Assembly (NCBI GenBank): GCA_028571685.1
Contig: CM053141.1
Location: forward strand, 57,410,333-57,474,332
Direction of reading: 5' to 3'
From: Heterohyrax brucei
Lineage: Eukaryota > Chordata > Mammalia > Hyracoidea > Procaviidae
DNA length: 64,000 nucleotides
Positions 12,545-23,800 of this stretch are shown here, one piece after another (positions within the stretch are counted from its first letter, which is position 1; each line of letters begins with the position of its first letter). The position numbers and the translations under genes were made by a program. Below the pieces are notes generated by a model that was given only the letters and a program-made list of their open reading frames with translations, did not search any database and had not been told where the DNA came from.

Positions 12545-12862
12545 ATTACCTAATAGGTAAGTTAAGCATGATACTTACCTTGCTTACCAAATCATCTGTA
12601 GTGAACACTTTTACGTTTTTTCTACCACATCAAAGATCCTGCTTCAAGGTGTAATATCTGTCTTCCAATCCCACAGCACCTTTCTATAGAATCAAAGCCT
12701 CTTTTCAAAATTACCATCCTTAACAGGGGCAAATGACCTGGTGAGCAAGGTTAAGCACGTGTTTACTTACTAATCTGTAGTGAACAGTTTCACGTGAGTT
12801 TCACTACATCAAAGACGTGTGAAACTGTTTCCTACAGATGATCTGGTAAGCAAGGTCAGCAC
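12545..12862. repeat. Two copies of a fold-back (inverted-repeat) unit
   Basis: Unit A (about 12545-12638) and unit B (about 12731-12862) share ctgtagtgaaca, cacatcaaaga and the ggtaagcaagg/ccttgcttacc motif. Within unit B, 12773-12794 and 12816-12839 are inverted copies (atctgtag...agtttcac) around a 21-base loop. Unit A 12572-12616 is also an inverted copy of 12816-12862. I do not recognise the family; it could be a small DNA element or part of a larger afrotherian repeat. Confidence 0.7.
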
Positions 12863-13213
12863 CCTGCCTACCCTTCCCTCTTGGATAATCCACCTGAGTA
12901 TAGCAACAACAAAATGGTGGCCAGAATTTAACACAGACCTACTCCTTGGCAGGCAACTTCATCTTCTTCCATTATCACCGAAGATCCTATAGAAGGAGTT
13001 TCTAGACCCCTCAACAATTTTATGAGGGGACTGTGCAGCCTGGCCAAGAGTTTTGTAGTATGCAGTTAGTATGGTAATAGAAACAAAAAATAGCTTCTTC
13101 TTTCACCTATTTTAAGCAGTTTTCCCCTTTTTAAGAGGCGGAAACTTACATGTAGTTTTAACGTAAACTCTTCTTTTGTTCCAGCAGAATCACTACTTTG
13201 GTTGGTTGGTCAT

Positions 13214-13737
13214 TGTTTCAGTCAGCTTAGGCTGCTCTAACAGAAATACCACGAAGTGAATGGCTTTAACAAAGGAAGGTTTATTCTTACACAGTCTGGT
13301 GGGCTACAAGTCCAAATTCAGGATGTCTGCTCCAGGGGAGGCTTTTCCCCCTTGTTGGCTCTGGAGGAAAGCCGGTATTGGATCATTCTTTGTCCAGGGA
13401 GCATCTTGGCACAGAAACCTCAGGTCTGAAGGAGGCGCTCTTCTCCTGGTGCAGCTTTCTCGATGGTGTGAGGTTCCCGGTTCTCAGCCTGCTTGCCTTT
13501 CCTTTTATCTCTTGCAGGACAAAAGCATTAAGGATGGGGCAAGCCATACTCCAGGGAAACTCCCTTTACAGTGAAGCAGCGAGGTCACCTTATAAATGGG
13601 TTTACAGCCCCACCCTAATCCCTTAACATACAGTATAGGAAAACCACAAAATGGAGGGCAGTTACAAGATAGTGGAAATCATGGCCCAGCCACATGGCTA
13701 CACTTATTTGGGGGGGGACACAATTCAATCCATGACA
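13214..13737 (-). mobile_element. Fossil MaLR solo LTR
   Basis: Fossil. Begins tgtttcagtcagcttaggct and ends acacaattcaatccatgaca. Flanks gtcat and gttat look like a slightly diverged 5-base target duplication. Confidence 0.87.
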
Positions 13738-13974
13738 GTTATACAAAGGTAAAAATGCATCACCAACAGGAAAAAGTGTTTGAGAGATTCTAGCTCCAAG
13801 AAACTAAACTGTTTTATCTGATGGCATTAATATCTATCAACAATAAAAGTAAAGTTGCGTTTTGCTGACAATGAGGTGTTTTTGTTGCTGTTTTTTTGTT
13901 TGTTTGTTTGAGCAAAGATTACAAACTCAAAGGCTCACAAGGGCAGTGAAATTCAACGTGCAAAGCATGCTGGG

Positions 13975-14170
13975 TATGCTTTACACATTGTCAAATCAAT
14001 TTCAACTGATAACAACCCCACGTGACAGAGTAGAACTACCCCTTAGGGTTTTCTGGGCTGTAATCTTTAAGGGGAGAAAAGGTCACTAGGTCTTCTCCTA
14101 TGAAACTTTTGAGTGGATTCCAACTGCCAATCTTTTGATTAGCAGTCAGAACCTCCACTGGGGTTCCTTA
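13975..14170 (-). mobile_element. AfroSINE copy
   Basis: Reverse orientation: tcaatttcaactgataacaa, ggctgtaatctttaagggga, ttttgattagcagtcagaac. Confidence 0.82.
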
Positions 14171-14499
14171 TACTGGGCATAAGAAATTATTATTTTTCTA
14201 TTCACACAAACACACTTTATATTTTAAACTCATGTAAATGCTCTTCATTTCCTCTAAGAAAAATTATCTTTTCCATTTTTTTTTTAAATAGATGTTTTAT
14301 ACTGGGTTCTCTAGATAAGTAAAACCAGTTAAAGTATATAAATATATATACCAAAAAAAAAAAAAAACACCAGAGATGACACCATCTGCCTATGAACAAC
14401 TGATATTCAACAAAGGCACTAAGACATTAAACTGGGGTAAAAACAGTATCTTCAACAAATGGTGCTGGCAAAATTGGATATCCATCTGCAATAAACTGA

Positions 14500-15481
14500 A
14501 TCAAGATCCATATCTTACACCTTATACAAAAACCAACTCCAACTGGATATAAGACCTAAATATCAAACCTAAAACGATAAAGCTCATACAAGAAAAGGTA
14601 GGAACAACAATGGAAGTTTTCATACACAATATGGACAGACTCTAAAATCTGTCAAACAAACCACAATCATCAGACAAGAAAATAGATAAATGGGATCTAT
14701 TAAGAATTAAACACTTTTGCTCATCTGAAGACTTTACTAATAGAATTAAAAGAACACCTACAGCATGGGAAAAAATATTTGGCAACTCTATGTCAGACCA
14801 ACGCCTGATTTCCATAATCTATAAGGTACTACAAAATATCAATAAGAAGAAGATAAACCATCCAGTTAAGCGATGGGCAAAGCAGATAGACAGACATTTC
14901 ACTAAAGAAGAGATCCAAGCAGCCAAAAAACACATGCGGACATGTTCACGATCTTTAGTTACTAAAGAAATTCAAATCAAGATGACAATGAGATACCATT
15001 TCACCCCAACAAGGTTGGCCATGGTCCAAAAAACACAAAACAACAAATGCTGGAGAGGCTGTGGAGAAAGTGGAACCCTCCTACACTGTTGGTGGGGTTG
15101 CAAAATGGTCCAGCCTCTTTGGAAAGCAATCTGGCACTTCCTTAAAAAAATGGATATTGATATACCATTTGACCCAGTAATTCCAGTACTTGGAATATAT
15201 CCTATAGAATCAAGGCCTTTCACACCAACGGACACATGCACCAGAATGTTTATCACAGCACAGTCCACGATAGCAAAAAGATGGAATCAACCCAGATGCC
15301 CAACAACAGAAGAATGGATAGGGAAACTATGTACATATACTCAATGGAGCACTATGCAATGATAAAGAACAACGATGACTCCAGGAAACATCTCATGACC
15401 TGGTTTCAACTGGAAGACATTATGTTGAGTGAAAGTAGTCAGCGACAAAAGGACAAATATTGTATGAGACTTCTACGATAA
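14500..15481 (+). pseudogene. L1 ORF2p C-terminal fragment
   Basis: The frame 14790-15362 holds the cysteine-rich region (NKCWRGCGESGTLLHCWWGC) and IPFDPVIPVLGIYP. It ends CTYTQWSTMQ at 15362. The expected C-terminus (MYIYSMEHYAMIKNN...SQRQKDKY) continues in another frame to 15481. The same arrangement occurs in the other L1 copy. Confidence 0.88.
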
Positions 15482-15539
15482 GATCTCAAAAACAGACTTG
15501 TGTATAGAAGAAAAGACTCTGACAGCTGCAAGGGATAGG

Positions 15540-15562
15540 AGGGAGGGAGGGAGGGGGGAGGG
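15540..15562 (+). repeat. G-rich tract of L1 3' UTR (G-quadruplex-type)
   Basis: The tract is (GGGA)n-like with four or more G runs of at least three. The equivalent tract of the other L1 lies at 20761-20789 on the minus strand. A G-rich 3' UTR stretch is a known conserved trait of mammalian L1. Confidence 0.75.
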
Positions 15563-16486
15563 TTTAGATTAGATAGTTGTTAGGTATCTGGTTGGGTGAA
15601 ATTGGTGATAGCACACATTAGAAACAAGAACAATATTAAATGGACTTAAACAAACCTGAGTACTCTTTCCATCTTAACCCAATATTGCAAGGATAGAGTA
15701 GCTGGGGCAGGGGGCGGGGGACCATGCTCTTAGTCGAAAGCGAGGCCATTTGGCACAACTAGCGTTTTGCTAAGAGGGCTCTCTGCACCCCACATCGGTG
15801 AGTGGCATCTGGGGTCTTAAAAGCTGCCAAGCTGCCATCCGAGGGCTCAGCAAATGGTCCCAACTCAGCAGGAATGGATGCTCACCGAGGACCAAAATGA
15901 CGTGGGGGAAAGACAACCCAGAAGACAAAGAGACCCACATGAGTGGGTGCCTACATCGACTTGGGACTGGAAGAACTGGATGTGCCCGGCCACCACCAGT
16001 GATAGCCGTGACGGAGCTCACTAAGTTGAGTCTCACTAGCAACACAAGAATAAAAAGAGGTGCACCCTGAGATCCCCACTGAAAGACCTCAATTGATGGT
16101 CCAGTGGTTTCGGGGTTCCCCTGGGAGCATGGCCCCTTGCCCTGATGCTGCCCTTGACCATAAATCATAACGAAGGTCCACACTTTGGACAGGAATGGAC
16201 TGGACTTGGCGATGCAGTGACCATATATTGGATGCACTTTATGGTTCTATACATCTATAGGATGTCATCCTGCTGACCTCTGGCTGGAGGAAGGAGAGTG
16301 GGTGGAGAGGAGGGAAAAAAGAGACTGTTGGGAGAACAAGACATGTATGGAGCAGAGAGGAACAGTGTGCTGTCACCGGGCAGGAAGAGCAGTGGAAGCT
16401 GCATATAGGTGGGTATGTAAATTTATACAGGAATGTACATTTTCACTCAGTTATATTAAATAGAAAATTAAAAAAAAAAAAAAAAA

Positions 16487-16642
16487 CCAACTTGCTGCCA
16501 TCCAGTCAGGTCCAACTTATAGCAACCCTAGAGGTCAGGGTAGAACTGCCTCGTAGAGATTTCAAGGAGGGCCTGGGAGGTTTGAATTGCTGAACTTTTG
16601 ATTAGCAGACATAGCACCTAACCCACTATGCCTCCAGGATTT
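16487..16642 (-). mobile_element. AfroSINE copy directly after L1 poly(A)
   Basis: Reverse orientation, from ttgctgccatccagtcaggt to ccactatgcctccaggattt. Confidence 0.87.
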
Positions 16643-16664
16643 CCATAAATATATATGTAGAAAA

Positions 16665-16838
16665 CCAAAAAAACAAACCAAATGTGCTGCCATCAAGCCA
16701 ATTCTAACTTACAGCCACTCTATAGGGCAGAGTAGAACTGCCCCATAGGGTTCCCAAGTGGCACTTGGTAGATTCAAACTGCCAACTCTTTTGTTAGCAG
16801 CTGTAGCTCTTAAACACCATGCCACCAGGATTTCCAAA
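16665..16838 (-). mobile_element. AfroSINE copy
   Basis: Reverse orientation, gtgctgccatcaagccaatt to ccatgccaccaggatttcc. Flanks aaatatatatgtagaaa (before) and aaatatgtatatagaaa (after) resemble a target duplication. Confidence 0.88.
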
Positions 16839-18009
16839 AATATGTATATAGAAAGATTTATATAAAGAAAATGACACACAAGGTGGTACAGCCTGGAATG
16901 TCCCAGGTCCATGGGTCAGGATAGACAGTGGGCTGGCAAACCCAAGATGAGCATGTCAGAGAGCTGGCCTCTTGCTCACAAGCTGTGAAGATCATTGAAA
17001 CCCAAGAGTGGTAGGCAAGGCTGTTAGCTCAAGGCCCGAGAACCAGAGGTCAGATGAACAGGAGCCAGCTACAGGATCCAGAGTGAGCAAAAGCCCAGGA
17101 GCTTTGCCAGAATGTCCACTTTGGGCAAGCAATATCACAAGGAAACTTTCTTTCAACTGATTGGCTACTCATCACAGATCTTATCACGGAGATGATCATG
17201 TTTTACATCTCATTATGGAGGTGATCTGAACCTTCTAATTGTGCCTTCTACTTACCTCCTACATATTGCTGATGAATGGGATTGCAGGCCTAATATCAGC
17301 AAATACTCTGGTTTTTCAAGACAAAACAGATCCCAACTTTTTTGTGAAATCTCTGTATTTTAAAATGATGAAAACTAAGTTATTTGTTAAAGCATGTTGG
17401 TCCATACCATGAATATCGAACTAAACACAAAAGTGATGAGAACGTAATTCATGTGTAGCCAACTGACAACCTCTGCTTATTTTTCTAAGCCAGGATTTAG
17501 TGCTTTAATTTCATTTCTTTGAGAGAGATAAATGTTCTCATGTGAGCAACTGGAGGAAGCTCAGACTGCACAGCTCTGTTAACTTATTTGTGATACTATT
17601 TAAGAATTAATAATCCAGACCTGGAAAACTGACTTCATGTAGGACTCCTGTAAACAAGAAAAGTATCCTTTTGGAGCTTACCAAAGGGTAAAACTAAAAC
17701 TACTTGCTCCAGATTAGAGGTAGAATTTTCCCTGTTTGGACATCCCTGTTGTCAACCATCCTGGGAATTGAAGTCTCAGAAAAAGAGGTAAGAAGCTGGA
17801 GAATGAGCTCCGTATTGGTGATGGGAAAATTTTGGCCAGCTGACCTAAGCCATTATACTACCTGTTAAGCATTTGGAACAGATTTAGATGATGATTTTGG
17901 AAGCACTTAACTGCAGTCAGCTCTGAGTGAGGACTTCTTACTAGAGTCCTTCAAAAGTTAGCTTCCCCTCATGTGAGGATTTTTCCCTATCACCACCCAA
18001 GGTGTGAAT

Positions 18010-18195
18010 TAATGTTGACACACATATGTACATATATACACATAGGCACACAGAGATACATACACTTTTCTGCACACACAAAGTCACATGCACACAATTA
18101 TATGACACATATATCCAAGTATGCACATGTATACATGGACACCCACATACAAACACACGCATACATGTGTGCAAGAACATATACATGCACAAGCG
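18010..18195 (+). repeat. Degenerate (CA/TA)n simple repeat
   Basis: Long tract of imperfect CACA, CATA and ACATG units. The reading frames crossing it are simple-repeat artefacts. Confidence 0.9.
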
Positions 18196-18214
18196 TCGCT
18201 GAGTAAAAGCTCAG

Positions 18215-18400
18215 TCTCTGGAACCGACTTTTGGATCTGGATGCACTCCATCATTGTTATTTTGACCTTTGATCATCTACTTACCTCTCTGGGTCTTAAA
18301 CCTCTGTAAAATTAGAATGATAGTAACACCTACCTTACAGGGTTGTGATAAGATTAAATTAGTTAATACACATAAAATGTTTACAATAGAGCCTGATATA
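18215..18400 (+). mobile_element. MIR SINE remnant
   Basis: Shows tacttacctctctgggtctt, tgtaaaattagaatgatagt and acagggttgtgataagatta. One of the best-kept MIRs here. Confidence 0.8.
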
Positions 18401-18474
18401 GATTAAGCTCACAAGAATAGAAATTGACACAAAAGCACTTGGGTTCCTTTTGATACAGAAATGTAGGAAGTCTC

Positions 18475-18655
18475 TGGGTGGCACAAGCAGAGCAACATTC
18501 AGCTGCGAACTGACAAGTTGGCAGTTACAATCCACCCACGGGGGCTTCAGAAGAAAGGCCACAGCCATTGAGAACCTTGTGATGTACAGTTCTACTCTGA
18601 AACACGTGGGGCTACTATGAATAGGAATCAACTTGATGACCCCTGGCTTGATTTC
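18475..18655 (+). mobile_element. AfroSINE copy
   Basis: Shows tctctgggtggcacaagcag, agaagaaaggccacagccat and cacgtggggctactatgaat. Confidence 0.87.
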
Positions 18656-18696
18656 ATTTTGATTTCATAAATGTGTAAGCAGTTTGCTTTATTACA

Positions 18697-19075
18697 AATG
18701 TTGTTGTTGTTGTTGTTGTTGTTAAGTGCCGTTGAGCCAGTTCTGACTTATAGCAATCCTATGCACAACAGAACGAAACCCTGTCTGGTCTTGCGCCATG
18801 CCCACAGTTATTTTTATGCTTAAGTCCCATTGTTGCGGCCACTGTGTCGGTCCATCCTGTTGAGGGTCTTCCTCTTTTTTGCTGACCCTCCACTCTACCA
18901 AGCATGATGTCCTTCTCCAGGGGCTAATCATTCTTGACAACACGTCCAAAGTAGGTGAGGTACAGTCTTGCCATCTTTGCTTCCTAGGGCACTCTGGTTG
19001 CACTTCTTCCAGAACAGACTTGTTTGTTCTTTTGGCAGTCTGTGGTATAGTCAATATTCATAGATACTCTTAGTG
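18697..19075 (-). mobile_element. RTE LINE 3' end fragment with (AAC)n tail
   Basis: On the plus strand it opens with (GTT)n at 18699-18723, the reverse complement of the AAC tail typical of RTE/BovB elements. The reverse-complement RTE 3' end follows (gttgcggccactgtgtcggtc; cagaacagacttgtttgttc). Confidence 0.88.
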
Positions 19076-19660
19076 ACCCTTTAAAAGTAAACGAAACATC
19101 ACAATAGAGAACTCCTTCCTCTGTCAAGGTCAGATTGGCAGCATGGGGTTGCTGAGAACCTGATGCTGAGAAGTAGAAATAAGCTTGATGGAGCTCTCAG
19201 GTGTATCGAGGAGGACATGGCCCCCTCTGCAGGGTCACAGGTTGAGATCTAGGGAGAGATGAGGTGGAAGAGCTCACGGACTCTAAAGGCAGCCACATCA
19301 AGAGGCAATTGTGAGTCATTCTTTGTGTTGTAATTCCCTTTTATTACCCTTGAGACATCAATAAAATCTTATTACAAGATACAGTCTGGCCAAGCAGTTC
19401 TGTGGAGAAATAAGAAAAATGATACATTTTGTTTGGGCCTGAGGAACAAAACAGGCAGAATTGACCAGAGGTGCCTGTTGTTGGAGGGCAGGGGAGCGAA
19501 TCCAAAACTGCAGGCACAGTGGCCTGTGGCCAAGAAGAGTTAGTTTGCATCTAAGTGATTGTAAAGGTACAAATGCAATACGGACACCCTCAAACAACCA
19601 GACAGGGAAGAATCCTAAAATGTGAGAGTGGAGGGATTCACACCATCATAGACTGTGTTT
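19076..19660. other. No gene recognised
   Basis: Nothing beyond short chance frames between the RTE fragment and the SINE/L1 nest. Confidence 0.45.
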
Positions 19661-19673
19661 ACCTGTTAATATA

Positions 19674-19847
19674 AAATCAAAACAAAAAAAAACCCTGCCA
19701 CTGAGTTGATTCTGAATCATAGAGACCCCATAGGACAGAGTAGAACTGCCCCATAGAGTTTCCAAGGGGCACCTGGTGGATTCAAACTGCCAATCTTTTG
19801 GTTAGCAGCCACAGCACTTAACCATCCGCCACCAGGGTTTCCCCCTG
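19674..19847 (-). mobile_element. AfroSINE copy hosting the full-length L1
   Basis: Reverse orientation, from cactgagttgattctgaatc to ccaccagggtttccccc, where the L1 begins. The SINE's own target duplication is CCTGTTAATATA, at 19662-19673 and again beyond the L1 at 27045-27056. Confidence 0.92.
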
Positions 19848-20840
19848 TTTTTTTTTTTTTACTTAACATGACTGAAAATGTACATTCCCAAATAAATTTA
19901 CATGCCCACCTACATGCAGCTTCCACTGCTCTCCCTGTCCGGTGACAGCACACTATTCTTCTCTGCTCCATACATGTCTCATCCTCCCAACAGCCTCCTT
20001 TCCCCTCCTCTCCACCCACTCTCCTTCCTGTAGCCAGAGGTCAGCAGGATGATATCCTATAGATGTATAGAACCATAAAGTGCATCCAATATATGGTCAC
20101 TCTGCATTGCCAAGTCCAATCCATTCCTGTCCAAAGAGTGGACCTTTGTTATAATTTATAGATAAGGGCATCATCAGGGCCGGGGGCCATGCTCTCAGGG
20201 TAACCTCGAAACCGCTGGACCATCAATTGAGGTCTTTTAGTGGCGATCTCAGGATGCACCTCTTTTTATTCTTGTGTTGCCAGTGAGGCTCCTCTCTGTG
20301 AGCTCCATCGTGGCTATCACTGGCGGTGGCCGGGCACCATCTGGTTCTACCAGTCCCAAGTCGATGTAGGCACCCACTCTTGTGGGTCTCTCTGTCTTCT
20401 AGGTTGTCTTTACCACATGTCATTTTGGTCCTCAGTGAGTATCCAATCCTGCTGAGTTGGGACCATTTGCTGTGTCCTCGGATGGCAGCTTGGCAGCTTT
20501 TAAGACCCCAAATGCCACTCACTGATGTGGGGTGCAGAGAGCCCTCTTAGCAAAACACTAGTTGTGACAATTGGCCTCAATTTTGCCTAAGAGCATGGTC
20601 CCCTGCCCCCTGCCCCAGCTACTCTATCCTTGCAATATTGGGTTAAGATGGAATACTAAAGTTATGCTGAAGTTCACTTAACGTGGTTCTTGTTTCTAAC
20701 GTGTGCTATCACCGCTTTCTCTCAACCAAATTTCTAGCAACTATCTAAACTAAACCTTCCTCCCATCACCCCCCCTCCCTCCCCTCCCTTGCAGCTGTCA
20801 AAGAGTCTTTTCTTCCATACACAAGTCTGTTTTTGAGATC

Positions 20841-23800
20841 TTATTGTAGAGGTCTCATACAATATTGGTCCCTTTGTCGCTGACTACTTTCACTCAACAT
20901 AATGTCTTCCAGTTGAAACCAGGTTAGGAGATGTTTCCTGGAATCATTGTTATTCTTTATCATTGCGTAGTGCTCCATTGAGTATATGTACATAATTTCC
21001 CTATCCATTCTTCTGTTGTTGGGCATCTGGGTTGACTCCATCTTTTTGCTATCGTGGACTGTGCTGCGATAAACAATCTGGTGCATGTGTCCGTTGGTGT
21101 GAAAGGCCTTGATTCTGTAGGATATATTCCAAGTACTGGAATTACTGGGTCAAATGGTATATCAATATCTATTTTTTTAAGGAAGCGCCAGATTGCTTTC
21201 CAAAGAGGCTGGACCATTTTGCAACCCCACCAACAGTGTAGGAAGGTTCCACTTTCTCCACAGCCTCTCCAGCATTTGTTGTTTTGTGTTTTTTGGATCA
21301 TGGCCAATCTTGTTGGGGTGAGATGGTATCTCATTGTCATCTTGATTTGAATTTTTTTAGTAACTAAAGATCGTGAACATGTCCGCATGTGTTTTTTGGC
21401 TGCCTGGATCTCTTCTTTAGTGAAATGTCTGTCCATCTGCTTTGCCCATTGCTTAATTGGATGGTTTATCTTCTTCTTATTGATAGTTTGTAGTATCTTA
21501 TAGATTATGGAGATCAGGCATCGGTCTGACATAGAGTTGCCAAATATTTTTTCCCGTTCTGTGGGTGTTCTTTTAATTCTATTAATAAAGTCTTTGGATG
21601 AGCAAAAGTGTTTGATTCTTAATAGTTCCCATTTATCTATTTTCTCTTTTGTTGACTGTGGTTTCTTTGACAGATTTTGAAGGCTGTCTTCATTGTGTAT
21701 GAAAACTGCCATTGTTGTTCCTACCTTTTCTTGTATGAGCTTTATCGTTTTAGGTTTGATATTTAGGTCTTATATCCAGTTGGAGTTGGTTTTTGTATAA
21801 GGTGTAAGATATGGATCTTGATTCAGTTTATTGCAGATGGAGATCCAGTTTTGCCAGCACCATTTGTTGAAGATACTGTTTTTACCCTAGTTTAATGTCT
21901 TAGGTCCTTTGTTGAATATCAACTGTTCACAGGCAGATGGTGTCATCTCTGGGGTCTCAATTCTGTTCCATTGATCCATCTGTCTGTTCTTGTACCAGTA
22001 CCAGGCTGTTTTGACCACTGTGGCAGTGTAGTATGTGCTAAGGTCGGGTAATGAGAGGCCTCCCAGTGTGTTCTTCTTTTTTAGTAGTATTTTACTTATC
22101 CGGTGCTTCTTCCTTTTCTAAACAAAATTGGTGATTTGTTTCTCCATCTCATTAAAAAATGATGCTGGAACTTGTATTGGGATTGCATTACATAAATAAA
22201 TCGCTTTGGGTAAAATAGACATTTTCACAATGTTAAGTCTTCCTATCCATGAGCAGGGTAGGTTTTTCCATTTATCTAAGTCTCCCTTAGTTTCTTGTAG
22301 TAAGAGCTTGTAGTTCTCTTTGTAAAGGTCTGTTATTTCTCTGATTAGATTAATTTCTAGGTACTTTATCTTCTTACGGGCTATCGTAAATGATATAGAT
22401 TTGATAATTTCTTCCTTGACAGTCTCGTTGTTGGTATAAAGGAATCCTACTAATTTACTTATGTTTATCTTGTATCCTGTGACTTTGCTGAACTCTTCTA
22501 TCAGTTTGAGTAGTTTACTTATATATTCCTTGGGGTTCTCTGCATATACAATCATATCATCTGCAAACAGGGAGATTTTAACGTCCTCTTTGCCGATGCA
22601 GATGCCCTTTATTTCTTGGTCTTGTCTAATTGCTCTGGCTAAAACTTCTAGCACAATGTTGAATAGAAGAGGTGAGAGTGGGCATCCTTGTCTAGTTCCT
22701 GATCTCAAGGGAAAGTCTTTCAGTCTCTCTCCATTCAGGATGATGTGGGCATTTGGCTTTGTATAAATGGCCCTTATTGTGTTGAGGAATTTGCCATCTA
22801 GCATGAATGGGTGTTGGACTTTATTAAATGCCTTTTCTGCATCAATGGACAAAATCAGGTGACCCTTGTCTTTTGTGTTATTTGTGTGGTTAATCACTTT
22901 GATTGTTTTTCTGATGTTGAACCAGTCTTGCATCCCTGGTATGAATCCCACTTGGTCATGATGGATTATTTTTTGGATATGTTGTTGTATTCTATTGACA
23001 AGAATTTTGTTGAAGACTTTTGCATCTAGATTCATGAGGGTTATCGGTCTGTAGTTGTCTTTCTTTGTTGGGTCTTTCCCTGGCTTAGGTATCAGGGTTA
23101 GGGTTATGCTGGCTTCATAGAATGAGTTTGGGAGTACTCCATCCCTTTCTATACTGTGGAATAGTCTCAGTAGTATTGGAGATAACTCTTTGCTAAATGC
23201 TTGGTAGAATTCTGCAGTGAAGCCATCTGGGCCCAGACTTTTTTTTTGGTTGGCAGTGTTTTGGTGACATTTTCAATCTCTTCCTTTGTGATGGGTTTAT
23301 TAAGTTGTTCTGCTTCACATTGTGATAACTTGGGTAGGTAGTATGAGTCAAGGAATTTGTCCATTTCCCCTAGGTTTTCAAATTTGTTAGAGTACAGTCT
23401 TTCATAGTATTCTGTTACGATATTTTTGATTTCTGTTGCATCTGTGGTGACAACTCCCCTCTCATTTCTAATTTGGGTTATTTGTTTCCTTTCCTGCTTT
23501 TCTTTAGTAAGTTTAGCCAGTGGTTTGTCAATTTTGTTGATCTTTTCAAAAAACCAGCTTTTGGTCTCTTCAATTTTTTTCAATTGTTTTTCTATTCTCT
23601 AATTCATTTACCTCTGCTCTAATCTTTATGATCTTGTTTCTTCTGGTGTCCGAGGGGTTCCTCTGTTGTTCTCTTTCTACTTGTTCCAGCTGTAGGGTTA
23701 GTTCCTTGATCTGGTTTCTTTCTTCTTTCCAGATGTGTGCATTTATGGAGATAAACAGACTTCTGAGCACTGCTTTGGCTGTATCCCATAGGTTGTGGTA

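Larger units (their letters stand above)
14371..16486 (+). mobile_element. 5'-truncated L1 LINE (ORF2 C-terminus plus 3' UTR)
   Basis: The sequence starts abruptly at CCAGAGATGACACC, which is present inside the full-length L1 on the other strand near 21950. It carries the ORF2 end, a G-rich 3' UTR tract at 15540-15562 and about 700 bases of 3' UTR, and ends in poly(A) at about 16469-16486. Same subfamily as the 20-27 kb element, opposite orientation. Confidence 0.92.
14295..17335. repeat. Older unassigned repeat split by one L1 and two SINEs
   Basis: The left part (14298-14353, actgggttctctagataagt...tatataaatatatatacc) and the right part (about 16838-17335, tatatagaaagatttatata...ggtccatgggtcaggataga) read as one interspersed repeat interrupted by the L1 at 14371 and the SINEs at 16487 and 16667. 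I cannot name the family with certainty. Confidence 0.55.

Noticed and set aside
15770-16237. 155-codon minus-strand frame, mirrored by frames at 20223-20550.
   Set aside because: It is antisense to the L1 3' UTR in both L1 copies and repeats because the L1 repeats.
17941-18206. Histidine/threonine- or cysteine/valine-rich short frames.
   Set aside because: They are translations of a degenerate CA/TA simple repeat.
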